Assembly: GCA_003552325.1 (NCBI GenBank)
Contig: PUKM01000166.1
Coordinates: 1-16,562, forward strand
From: Natrialbaceae archaeon
GTDB lineage: Archaea; Halobacteriota; Halobacteria; Halobacteriales; Natrialbaceae
DNA: 16,562 bases
Direction of reading: 5' to 3'
Below are positions 6,084-13,249 of this stretch, piece by piece. Position numbers and translations under genes: made by a program. The notes under the pieces were generated by a model. It searched no databases. It was given only the letters and a program-made list of their open reading frames with translations, and was not told the DNA's origin. Each line of letters begins with the position of its first letter. The stretch's first letter is position 1.

Positions 6084-7673
6084 TTACTCCATGTACCCCA
6101 GTCCCTTCAACCGATCTTCAACCCCGGAGAAATCGTCATCGACAGTTTCTCCGGAGCGGTCCCCAGAAACATCCGTCCGCGTGACTTTCGTTCCCGTCGG
6201 CTCGGCATCCGGTCGGAAGGCATCGAACAAGACTCTCCCGTCGGCGTTGGTTGGTACGGGCTTGCCAATGCCGTGGAGGAGCGTGGGCGCGACGTCGACG
6301 ACGCGTGCCCCACGGATCGTGCCACCGGGCTGAATCGAGGGCCCCCGACAGAGCATGATTCCTTCCGGCCGGTGACTGGCTGCAGTCGGGCTCGGGTCAC
6401 CATACGATTGCCCCGTGATCGCATTTCGGCCTTCGTAGGTCCCCGCTCCGTTGACGATCAGGTCGGGCGCTCGGTCGTCGGTCGGGAACAGATCCTCACC
6501 ATCGTAGACGACGAACACGTCGTTGCCCGCGTCGTCCGTAATCGATTCGAAAAACGTGGTGAGTTCGGCTTTGAGCGACTCGCGTTCTCGAGGGGCAACG
6601 ATCCCGTCGTCGAACCGTTCGGTGTCGTTGATGTAGCAGTTGCCGGCGTCGTGGACGAACGCCTGGGTCTGCTCGTAATCGACGTCATATAGCGCGTGTT
6701 GACCAGGAATCTGGGCAGCAACGGAGTCGACCAGTTGTCTGGGCAGTGCTGAAACGAGGAACTCCTCGGAGATACCGATCCGGCTGAGCGCCGAGGTCAC
6801 CCGTTCGCGGGAGATGCCCAGACTGGCAAGGGCCCCTCGAGTGCCGTCGTCTTCTTCCTGAACGAGGTAGCCGGCTTCCTCGAGGAAGTGGTTTGGATAG
6901 GCGAGTTGGTCGATCGGCCCGAACCCGTGATCGGAGACGACGTAGAGGTCGGCGTTCCGCTCGTCGGTGTAGGCCATCACCTCACCCAGGATGTCATCGA
7001 GTTCACGGTAGTGTGCGAGGATCCGGTCGTCGTCCCAGATGAGGTGCTGGAATCGGTCCGGGGCAGTGTACACGAAAAAGAACAGTTCCCACGCCTCACG
7101 TTCCATAAACACCTGCATAAGCCGACGCCGGGTGGCGAGGATGTCAGAGACTGCGGTCTCGAACTCATCGAGGCGATTAGCGTACTCGGGATAGTTGAGG
7201 CTGATCTGATAGTCGGGGATTCGTTCTTCGAGTTCGTCGGCGAGTTCCGGTGGAGAGGTGAACGTTGCATCCGTCGACGGCGTCATCATCCCGGTGACGA
7301 TCTCGCCGTTGATATCACTCGCCGGATAAGTGAGCGGAACGTTCCCGACGAGTGCGGGCTCCAGCTGTTCCCAGAGGGGTGGTTGTCGACAATCCTGGCT
7401 GGTGTACATTCGATGCGAGTACGACGACGAGAGTTTCTGAAAGCCGTAAATCCCGTGTTTGTCGGGCCACACACCGGTGGCGATCGAGGGCCAGGCCAGT
7501 GGAGTCGTCGGCGGACGAGTGCTGTCCAGTGGACCCATCGCCCCCTCCGCACGGAGTTTCGCGAAATTCGGTAGCGTTCCGTCCTCGCTCCAGCGATCGA
7601 TGAGATTCCAGGGGACACCGTCGAGTCCCAGAACGAACGCTCGAGTTGCGGCTGGCGTAGTAGATCCGCTCAT
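6084..7673 (-). CDS. Alkaline-phosphatase superfamily phosphodiesterase (type I PDE/NPP-like)
   Basis: A 529-residue enzyme of the nucleotide pyrophosphatase/phosphodiesterase branch, predicted to hydrolyse phosphate diesters with two zinc ions. All expected active-site residues are visible: Asp18 (LGLDGVP), nucleophile Thr57 (PPTTPLAWPSIATG), Asp206 and His210 (APDRFQH), Asp248-His249 (VVSDHGFGP) and a C-terminal His434 (SHRPEGI). No signal peptide or membrane segment is evident, so it is probably cytoplasmic. The ATG at 7673 is preferred over a TTG at 7715. However, a possible TATA element near 7735-7741 would suit a leaderless start at the TTG, so the N-terminus is uncertain by 14 residues. 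It is divergent from the deacetylase gene. Genes of this family often sit in haloarchaeal polysaccharide loci; the substrate here is unknown. Confidence 0.85.
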   Translation of the reverse strand: MSGSTTPAATRAFVLGLDGVPWNLIDRWSEDGTLPNFAKLRAEGAMGPLDSTRPPTTPLAWPSIATGVWPDKHGIYGFQKLSSSYSHRMYTSQDCRQPPLWEQLEPALVGNVPLTYPASDINGEIVTGMMTPSTDATFTSPPELADELEERIPDYQISLNYPEYANRLDEFETAVSDILATRRRLMQVFMEREAWELFFFVYTAPDRFQHLIWDDDRILAHYRELDDILGEVMAYTDERNADLYVVSDHGFGPIDQLAYPNHFLEEAGYLVQEEDDGTRGALASLGISRERVTSALSRIGISEEFLVSALPRQLVDSVAAQIPGQHALYDVDYEQTQAFVHDAGNCYINDTERFDDGIVAPRERESLKAELTTFFESITDDAGNDVFVVYDGEDLFPTDDRAPDLIVNGAGTYEGRNAITGQSYGDPSPTAASHRPEGIMLCRGPSIQPGGTIRGARVVDVAPTLLHGIGKPVPTNADGRVLFDAFRPDAEPTGTKVTRTDVSGDRSGETVDDDFSGVEDRLKGLGYME

Positions 7674-7967
7674 GGATGATATCAGGGCGTCAGCGACGCC
7701 TGCTGTGTCCGTCAACGAATAGGGACGACTTTGTTATCCGAGGGCTGCAACCGAGAAACCGTCACGAACTGGGACCGTTCGGCCGCCGTGGAGCCCAACA
7801 CGCTCGAGGGAGGTGACGACGGAGAGTGCTCGAGCGAGCAGCCCCAGGCCCACTCGAGCGGTGGTATGGCCCACCAACCAGCGGCCAGTCACCGATTAAC
7901 AAACCTCCGTACTGCAGACCGAAAGCCATGATCGACACATCCAGCAGGGCGACGGTGAGGAACACCC

Positions 7968-8900
7968 ATGGGTAGCGTCGTGCTCTCCGTCGACGCCGAA
8001 CTCGGCTGGGGATTTCACGACCTCGAGAACCCACCGCGCGCCCGTGTTGAGTCGGGCCGAAACGGCTGGCGGACGCTCCTCGAGTTGTTCGAGACGTACG
8101 AGATCCCAGCGACCTGGGCCGTCGTCGGCCACCTCATGCTCGAGGGGTGTGACGGGCGACACGACGACTATCCCGCGCCTTCGGGCTGGTTCGAACGCGA
8201 GCGGACAGACTGGGCCGACCGACCCGACCTTCGGTTCGGCCGTGATCTCGTCGAGGCACTGCTCGCATCCCCGGTCGACCACGAGTTCGCCAGCCACTCG
8301 TTTTCACACGTGCTCTTCGGTGCGGAGTGGACGAGCCGCGACCTCGCCAGTGCCGAGTATACACGGGCCCTCGAGATCGCTGCCGACTGGGGCCTCGAGC
8401 CGACATCGTTCGTCTATCCGCGAAACGACGTCGCCCATCGCGATGCCCTCGCCGAGGCTGGGTTTCGAGCTTATCGCGGACGGACAACAACGCCAGAAGG
8501 CGTTCGTGGCGTCGTCGAGACCGGGCTCCGCAATCGTTCCGTGCTGGTCGAACCCGAACTCGACAGGCATGGGCTGGTCAACGTCCCCGCCTCGCTCTTT
8601 CTGTTTGGCTTTGAAGGACAACTTCGGACAGTGGCCGAGAGCGTCTGGGCCGACCCAATGGTCCGGACGGCCAAACGGGCGATCGATCAGGCGGCGAACG
8701 CACCCGCGGGACAGTGCTGTCACCTCTGGTTGCACCCGAACAACCTGACCCAGCCCCGTGACACCGACCGAATGCGGTCGATTCTCGCGTACATCGATCG
8801 TCGACGGGACGATGGGCTCGAGGTGCAGACGATGGACACCGTTGCGGAATCCGTAATCGCTGGCGAAGCGGCGAGCCAGCACGTGGCACGATCGCCGTGA
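7968..8900 (+). CDS. Polysaccharide deacetylase (NodB homology domain)
   Basis: A 310-residue carbohydrate esterase 4-type enzyme, predicted to remove N- or O-acetyl groups from a sugar polymer or glycan precursor. Motif 1 is VLSVDAELGW with the catalytic or metal Asp9. Motif 2 is HSFSH (His110, His114), the metal pair. FVYPRNDV (about 148-155) replaces the usual RPP motif with a retained Arg, and WLHPNN (His256) fits the C-terminal catalytic His. There is no signal peptide, so it probably acts inside the cell, perhaps on lipid-linked glycans. The ATG at 7968 has GTGAGG about ten bases upstream. It is divergent from the phosphodiesterase and converges with the glycosyltransferase gene, consistent with a glycan locus. 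Confidence 0.87.
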   Translation: MGSVVLSVDAELGWGFHDLENPPRARVESGRNGWRTLLELFETYEIPATWAVVGHLMLEGCDGRHDDYPAPSGWFERERTDWADRPDLRFGRDLVEALLASPVDHEFASHSFSHVLFGAEWTSRDLASAEYTRALEIAADWGLEPTSFVYPRNDVAHRDALAEAGFRAYRGRTTTPEGVRGVVETGLRNRSVLVEPELDRHGLVNVPASLFLFGFEGQLRTVAESVWADPMVRTAKRAIDQAANAPAGQCCHLWLHPNNLTQPRDTDRMRSILAYIDRRRDDGLEVQTMDTVAESVIAGEAASQHVARSP

Positions 8901-8915
8901 ACGTCGACAGAGCGG

Positions 8916-8930
8916 GTAGGCACCGCCTAC
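8916..8930. terminator. Hairpin between convergent genes
   Basis: GTAGGC, a three-base loop ACC, then GCCTAC forms a perfect six-pair stem in the 57-base gap between the convergent deacetylase and glycosyltransferase genes. Position suggests a shared, bidirectional transcription stop, but no strong T-run follows on either strand. Confidence 0.4.
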
Positions 8931-8957
8931 ACCGGCTGCAGGCTGTCTTTGCCGTAT

Positions 8958-9953
8958 CTACTGTGCCGGTGACTGTGGCTGCTCGAGCGAGGCTTCGTGG
9001 TCGGCGTGCAGGTCGCAATCCACGGCCTGTGCGTACACTTCAAGCACGCTATCGGTGATTCGCTCGAGGCTGACGGCGGCGGCTGCCTCCCTCCCGTTCG
9101 AACGCGATTCGGCGGTGAGAACATCCCGAAGTGCGGCCACGAGTTCGGCGTCAGTCGCACAGACCTGTGAGGGTGACACGTCTGCCAGCCGTTCACGAAC
9201 GTCACCGACGTCGACGGCGACGACCGGAAGATTGCACGCCATCGCTTCTTTCACAGCGTTCGGTGAGCCCTCGCTCTTCGAGGTCAGTAAGAGGGCGTCG
9301 GCAGCGTTCATGTAGTCGGGCATCCGTTCGTGCGGGACACCAGAGACGGTCCGGAGTGTGACCGGTTTCTCGAGCGTCCCATCGACGGCATCGGTGACTC
9401 GTCGCGCTCGTGGATAGTCCTTGACCGACCGTCCCGGCGCGTACGGAAAAAAGACGGTGTACTCGTCCGTGGGCCACCCCACGCGTTCGCGTGCCTGTGC
9501 CTGCGGTTCGGGTGTAAACGTGTCGAGATCGACACCGTCGGGAATCACGTGACAGGACTGCCCGAGTTCGTCAGCCATCGCCTCAGACATGACGATGACG
9601 GCATCACATAGCGAGGCACAGGCCTGACTGACCGGTTTCACTGGCCCGTGGACGTCAGAGCCCCACAGCGAGAGCACGACTGGTACCTGACGCTGACAGA
9701 GCGCCATCGGGGCAGTCAGTCCGTAGTGGGCGTGTATCAGGTCGAACTCCCCACCTCCGGGTGGCCCAGTACGAAGGGCGTCCCGGACTGTCCGCACGAA
9801 CCGCAGGTATTCGAACGGCCCCCGGGAGGTCTCCGTCGAAATTTCACCGGCCACACACCGGGTGTCGAACCGAACCCCGCGACGCTCGAGGGCGGCTACC
9901 TGCTGATTCAGAAACGGGGCGTCAGCGGCGTTCGTCAGCGTAAGGACGTCCAT
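8958..9953 (-). CDS. Glycosyltransferase family 4 (GT-B fold)
   Basis: A 331-residue retaining glycosyltransferase of the GT4 type, which moves a sugar from a nucleotide donor to a glycan or lipid acceptor at the inner membrane face. It shows the N-terminal Rossmann strand MDVLTLTNAADAPFLNQQ, HAHYGLTAPMAL (about 75-86), LSLWGSDVHG, the domain-linking VIPDGVDLDTFTPEP (about 136-150) and the donor-site ESEGSPNAVKEAM-like segment with the Glu-x7-Glu pair (Glu228, Glu236). The ATG at 9953 starts exactly at the first beta strand. An in-frame ATG at 10019, with a weak AT-rich box about 28 bases upstream, is the alternative and would add 22 polar residues. The acceptor and donor are unknown; the neighbouring deacetylase and sugar-nucleotide operon point to surface glycan assembly. 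Confidence 0.88.
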   Translation of the reverse strand: MDVLTLTNAADAPFLNQQVAALERRGVRFDTRCVAGEISTETSRGPFEYLRFVRTVRDALRTGPPGGGEFDLIHAHYGLTAPMALCQRQVPVVLSLWGSDVHGPVKPVSQACASLCDAVIVMSEAMADELGQSCHVIPDGVDLDTFTPEPQAQARERVGWPTDEYTVFFPYAPGRSVKDYPRARRVTDAVDGTLEKPVTLRTVSGVPHERMPDYMNAADALLLTSKSEGSPNAVKEAMACNLPVVAVDVGDVRERLADVSPSQVCATDAELVAALRDVLTAESRSNGREAAAAVSLERITDSVLEVYAQAVDCDLHADHEASLEQPQSPAQ

Positions 9954-10132
9954 TCGAGTGAAGTCGGTACGGACGATGTCTTTGGTATGGACGCCCTTCG
10001 AGTGGGCCGGATGAGGCAATTCGAACGAAGAAAAGGGGTTCGGAATCGTAATCGACGCGAGGACGTACCGGGAAAATCGAGCGATCGGTACTAACTAATG
10101 CGCCACAGGCCCTGGTTCTGTTACTGAATCGA

Positions 10133-10149
10133 AAATCAACTATATAAAC
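10133..10149. promoter_or_regulatory. Symmetric TATA element between glycosyltransferase and zinc-ribbon genes
   Basis: Plus-strand CGAAAATCAACTATATAAA carries a BRE-like CGAAAAT and a TATATAAA box, and the minus strand reads TTTATATAG. It could drive transcription rightward (start near 10175) or leftward towards the glycosyltransferase, with a leader of about 160 bases. The surrounding 10130-10185 stretch is the most AT-rich in the window. Confidence 0.45.
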
Positions 10150-10166
10150 CATATTTGTATAATTGA

Positions 10167-10181
10167 CGAAACGCTTATATT
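10167..10181 (+). promoter_or_regulatory. BRE/TATA promoter of the zinc-ribbon micro-protein
   Basis: CGAAACGCTTATATT is a near-ideal haloarchaeal BRE plus TATA box. The expected start is around 10204, giving a leader of about ten bases before the ATG at 10214. Confidence 0.75.
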
Positions 10182-10213
10182 GATGTGCCAAGAATCCGCA
10201 GTCAAGAGAATCG

Positions 10214-10414
10214 ATGGCACTTCCGAACCTCCTCACCGGGCTGTTCTCCGGCACCGAGTCGGCGTCAGCAGATAGCACACAGGACGGAGCGTCCGTCGAC
10301 TCCACCCCTTCCGTCGTCCACGAGTGTCGAAACTGTGGACTGACCGTCGACGCACGGACGACGCGTTGTCCGAGCTGTAGTCACGACCAAATCGTCGACT
10401 ATCCCGTCGATTAG
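10214..10414 (+). CDS. CPxCG-type zinc-ribbon micro-protein
   Basis: A 66-residue protein with four cysteines in two knuckles: CRNCG (Cys38, Cys41) and CPSC (Cys52, Cys55), spaced CX2C-X10-CX2C, a classic zinc ribbon. The first 35 residues are polar and Ser/Thr/Asp-rich, likely disordered, after a short hydrophobic MALPNLLTGLF. Very small CPxCG zinc-finger proteins are a known, abundant class in haloarchaea, with roles in regulation, motility or biofilm in the few tested cases. The strong promoter 35 bases upstream and conserved-looking cysteines make it a real gene despite its size. The Lrp-type regulator follows 79 bases downstream with its own promoter-like element. Its partner is unknown. 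Confidence 0.82.
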   Translation: MALPNLLTGLFSGTESASADSTQDGASVDSTPSVVHECRNCGLTVDARTTRCPSCSHDQIVDYPVD

Positions 10415-10457
10415 CGCACATTCCACTGGTTGTGTCACTGGTGCGTAGCCAGCTTTC

Positions 10458-10475
10458 GTACCAATTTTTCCGTAC
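10458..10475 (+). promoter_or_regulatory. Promoter-like element of the Lrp gene with GTAC half-sites
   Basis: GTAC (10458-10461) and GTAC (10472-10475) flank an AT-rich CAATTTTTCC box lying 24-33 bases before the ATG at 10494. Spacing suits a leaderless transcript, and the symmetric GTAC sites could be an autoregulatory operator, as is common for Lrp proteins. Confidence 0.45.
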
Positions 10476-10493
10476 ACACACAGACTGTCAGCT

Positions 10494-11234
10494 ATGTCCA
10501 TCAATCTCGACGAGGTGAACAAACGGGTTATTCACGCACTCATGCAGGACGCCCGTTCGATCTCCGCGCCGATGATCGCAGACGACGTCGGGGTGTCCCC
10601 GGCTACAATCAGGAACAGAATCGCCCAACTCGAGGAGGCAAACGTGATCGAAGGCTATCACGCAAACGTCGACTTCGAACGTGCTGACGGGCGACTCCGC
10701 AATCTCTATCTTTGCAATGCATCAGTCGAAGAGCGCGAGCAATTGGCGAGCCAGGTTCGCTTGATTCCCGGCGTGATCAACGTCCGCGAGTTGATGGCGG
10801 GCCGCCGAAACCTCCACGTGCTCGCCGTTGGGACCGACACGACCGATTTGCGCCGAATCGCTCGAGAGATCGCGACGCTTGGAATCGATATCGAGGACGA
10901 AGCCCTGGTCCAATCCGAGCGTGATCAGGCGTACCAGCCGTTTGGTCCCGACGACGAACGGCCACAACCGCTCTCTGAGTACCTCAGCCTCACCGGCGGA
11001 ACCGAAGTCCTCGAGGTTGCCGTCGCCCCAGACGCGCCGATTGACGGACTCACACTCGAGCTCGCTGGCCGTGAGGGCGTTCTCGATAGTAACGTCCTCA
11101 TCATCGCGATCGAGCGTGACGGGACGGTGTTGACTCCCCGCGGGGAGACCGTCATCAAGGCCAACGATCAAGTTACCCTCCTCTCACGGGAATCCATTAG
11201 CGACGAGGCCCTCGAGGCGTTCACGAGTGGATGA
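10494..11234 (+). CDS. Lrp/AsnC-type transcription regulator fused to a TrkA-C (RCK_C) domain
   Basis: A 246-residue DNA-binding regulator. Residues about 4-60 form the Lrp-type helix-turn-helix (VIHALMQDARSISAPMIADDVGVSPATIRNRIAQLEE). Residues about 65-140 resemble the AsnC ligand-sensing/dimerisation domain. Residues about 168-243 form a TrkA-C/RCK_C domain (LEVAVAPDAPIDGLTLELAG and VTLLSRES), a fold known to bind small ligands in potassium transporters. Such Lrp plus TrkA-C fusions are known among haloarchaeal regulators. The start ATG fits the promoter-like element about 27 bases upstream. The target genes are not evident: the neighbours are a zinc-ribbon micro-protein and glycan genes, and no potassium transporter is in the window. 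Autoregulation or control of the adjacent locus is inference. Confidence 0.9.
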   Translation: MSINLDEVNKRVIHALMQDARSISAPMIADDVGVSPATIRNRIAQLEEANVIEGYHANVDFERADGRLRNLYLCNASVEEREQLASQVRLIPGVINVRELMAGRRNLHVLAVGTDTTDLRRIAREIATLGIDIEDEALVQSERDQAYQPFGPDDERPQPLSEYLSLTGGTEVLEVAVAPDAPIDGLTLELAGREGVLDSNVLIIAIERDGTVLTPRGETVIKANDQVTLLSRESISDEALEAFTSG

Positions 11235-11434
11235 GCCGGGCGTGAAGAGGCAAACGATCGGTTGAGCGCTGGGACGGGAACGCTGGAGAGGAGTAACACA
11301 GGACGGTAGTTCGGCGATATGAGATTGGTCTCGTTCCGAGAATCGCGTAAACTGAAACAGACAGAAGAGAAACTGAGCCAACGGTAATCGTGTGTACCGA
11401 GGCGTGATGCTGGTGGCTGTCACTGTGTGCAGGT

Positions 11435-11463
11435 TCTCACCTCCCAGGGTAGTGAGAATTTTG
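11435..11463 (+). terminator. Hairpin plus T4 downstream of the Lrp-type gene
   Basis: TTCTCAC (11435-11441) and GTGAGAA (11453-11459) form a perfect seven-pair stem with an 11-base loop, followed directly by TTTT. It resembles an intrinsic terminator for plus-strand transcription arriving from the Lrp-type gene 200 bases upstream. It also lies just past the stop of the convergent phosphodiesterase-like gene. The rest of the 270-base gap (11235-11504) shows nothing recognisable. Confidence 0.5.
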
Positions 11464-11504
11464 ATCGACGGACAGCCGACAGTATGAATCCGCCGACGCC
11501 AGTC

Positions 11505-13034
11505 TCACTTCCAGTAGTCAGGATCGTCCAGTTCCTGGTGTTCGACGAGGACGTCCTCGAGGCGTTCGCCCTCGAGGCAGAGGCCCGGTGGAACAGTGGT
11601 ATACGATTCTTCGGTGACCGGTCCGTGGACGACAGGGTCAGGTGTTCGTCCCGTGAACAACCGCGGGATCGGTCGGTCCAGTGCGCCGTACACGAGCGGC
11701 GGGACGTCAGTCACGACCGGCCGCCCCTCGAATCGCCCATCGGCGGTGTCGATGGCAGGGCCAGCAGCAAACAGGGTTCCGACGCCGGTCTGTACCGCTC
11801 CCTGAACCGGGCGAACGGGAGTGCCGTCCGGCGATGGTCGGGCTGAGAGCGTACACCCCGTCCCGTTCGTCGAGACGAGAACGTCCGCGAGCGCCTCCTC
11901 GGACGGGCCATCGTATAGATGCTCGCGTTTACACACGAATTCGAACGCCCGATTGCCGGCGGGGTCGGTGACGCCGCGCAGGGTCTCGATGATCGCCTGT
12001 CGTGTCGGTTCGTACGATGAGGGAACGACTCGGCCCTCCGGTTCGCGTCCCGCACGGTTGATCTGCACGCCACCGGCACTCGCCCGCGGACAAAACGCCC
12101 GTGAAGCCGCCACTCGATAGGCCGAATCGACAGCGACAGTGTTCGTCTCCGGCCACGTGGACCGGCCAGTCACGGTCTGAATCAGTCGACTCACTCCTCG
12201 AGGCAGTCTGGGTGTGGCCGCTGGTCGTCGTTCGAGAAACCCGGCGTCAGTGAGGAGGTCGTTGAGGTGGACGACGGCGCCCTCGAGTGGGCGACACCCG
12301 GTTGGTGAACAGCCAATGATCGTGGTCCCTGGCGGTGTGTGAGTGAGCAGTGCCTCCACCATCCGATCTGCGGCCCGATAGGCAGGCAGGGCTGCCCTCT
12401 CGACCCGTTCAGCAGCCGTTTTCCCGTCCGCAAACAGCGACGGGTCGGCGACGGGGACGTGGACGACGGCCAACTCCCACTCGAGCGCCTCGAGCAGCGA
12501 CGAGGAGACGCGCTGACGATGCGCGAGGAGCGTCGGCACCTGGTGTGGCCCCTCGAGTTCCGGGAGCGTCCAGGGTCGGTCCGGATCAGGTGGGTCGATT
12601 GGCAGACTCGAGACCAGTTGATCGTCCACAGCGGGTGGACGGACCGCTTCCATGGGCGCTCCAGCAGTTCGGCCAGGAACGACGATGCCCGACCCCACTG
12701 GTCCCGGTGGGGTGGTCATGGGCAACCCGCAGGCAACCGTGGGCACCGACGGCAGATACTCCCAGAGCATCGGTCGGCGAACTTCGACGGCGCTGGTTCG
12801 ACGATCGGCACCTGGGTACCCGCAGTTCACGTACTCGTCTCCAATAGCGTGGTGAGTCGGATCCGTCCCCGTCAGCAGTGATGTCCACACACTCGAGGGC
12901 GTCGCCGGTACGGTCGACTCGAGCGACGCCGTCAGTCCGCGCTCTCGGAGTCGCGTGATCGTTGGCGTCTCCGCGCTGAATCGATCGAGTGCGGGCGTGT
13001 CGACGCCCTCGAAGGCGAGGACGAGAACGGCCAT
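11505..13034 (-). CDS. Catalytically degenerate phosphodiesterase-like protein (alkaline phosphatase superfamily)
   Basis: A 509-residue protein with the layout of the intact phosphodiesterase at 6084-7673 but without its active site. Aligning by eye, the N-terminal metal Asp is Glu9 (LAFEGVD). The nucleophile position is Pro46 (PATPSSVWTSLLTG). Asp197 is kept but its partner His is Phe201. The SDHG motif is replaced by GCSPTG (about 241-246), and the C-terminal His is Gln415. Shared scaffold segments include WTSLLTGTDPTHHAIG, VHLNDLLTDAGFL and LADVLVSTNGTG. The frame is open and full-length with normal composition, so it is a conserved-looking pseudoenzyme rather than a decaying pseudogene. 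The ATG at 13034 (MAVLVLAFEG) begins at the first beta strand. It is the last gene on the strand after the sugar-nucleotide operon, 215 bases downstream of it; a binding or scaffolding role in glycan assembly is inference. Confidence 0.8.
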   Translation of the reverse strand: MAVLVLAFEGVDTPALDRFSAETPTITRLRERGLTASLESTVPATPSSVWTSLLTGTDPTHHAIGDEYVNCGYPGADRRTSAVEVRRPMLWEYLPSVPTVACGLPMTTPPGPVGSGIVVPGRTAGAPMEAVRPPAVDDQLVSSLPIDPPDPDRPWTLPELEGPHQVPTLLAHRQRVSSSLLEALEWELAVVHVPVADPSLFADGKTAAERVERAALPAYRAADRMVEALLTHTPPGTTIIGCSPTGCRPLEGAVVHLNDLLTDAGFLERRPAATPRLPRGVSRLIQTVTGRSTWPETNTVAVDSAYRVAASRAFCPRASAGGVQINRAGREPEGRVVPSSYEPTRQAIIETLRGVTDPAGNRAFEFVCKREHLYDGPSEEALADVLVSTNGTGCTLSARPSPDGTPVRPVQGAVQTGVGTLFAAGPAIDTADGRFEGRPVVTDVPPLVYGALDRPIPRLFTGRTPDPVVHGPVTEESYTTVPPGLCLEGERLEDVLVEHQELDDPDYWK

Positions 13035-13249
13035 TTAGCCACCTCGCCTCCGTTGCCGGGGTGTCGATTCATCGTGAGACACGGACACCAGTGGGGGTCG
13101 CTGGTGACGTGAGGCGTCCATTGAAGAGGCCGCCACCGTTCGAGGGTATGGTTATTACCGGGCTTCGCAACTGCGGGTTCGGCGTACGCTCGAGTAGGGT
13201 GAACCTGTGGAACACGACGGATGCCTCGAGAAAACACACACGATGGTGC

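Noticed and set aside
7731..7931. A 66-codon plus-strand frame in the gap between the phosphodiesterase and deacetylase genes
   Set aside because: No motif, no promoter or ribosome binding site, and low-complexity polar composition. The gap more likely holds divergent promoters.
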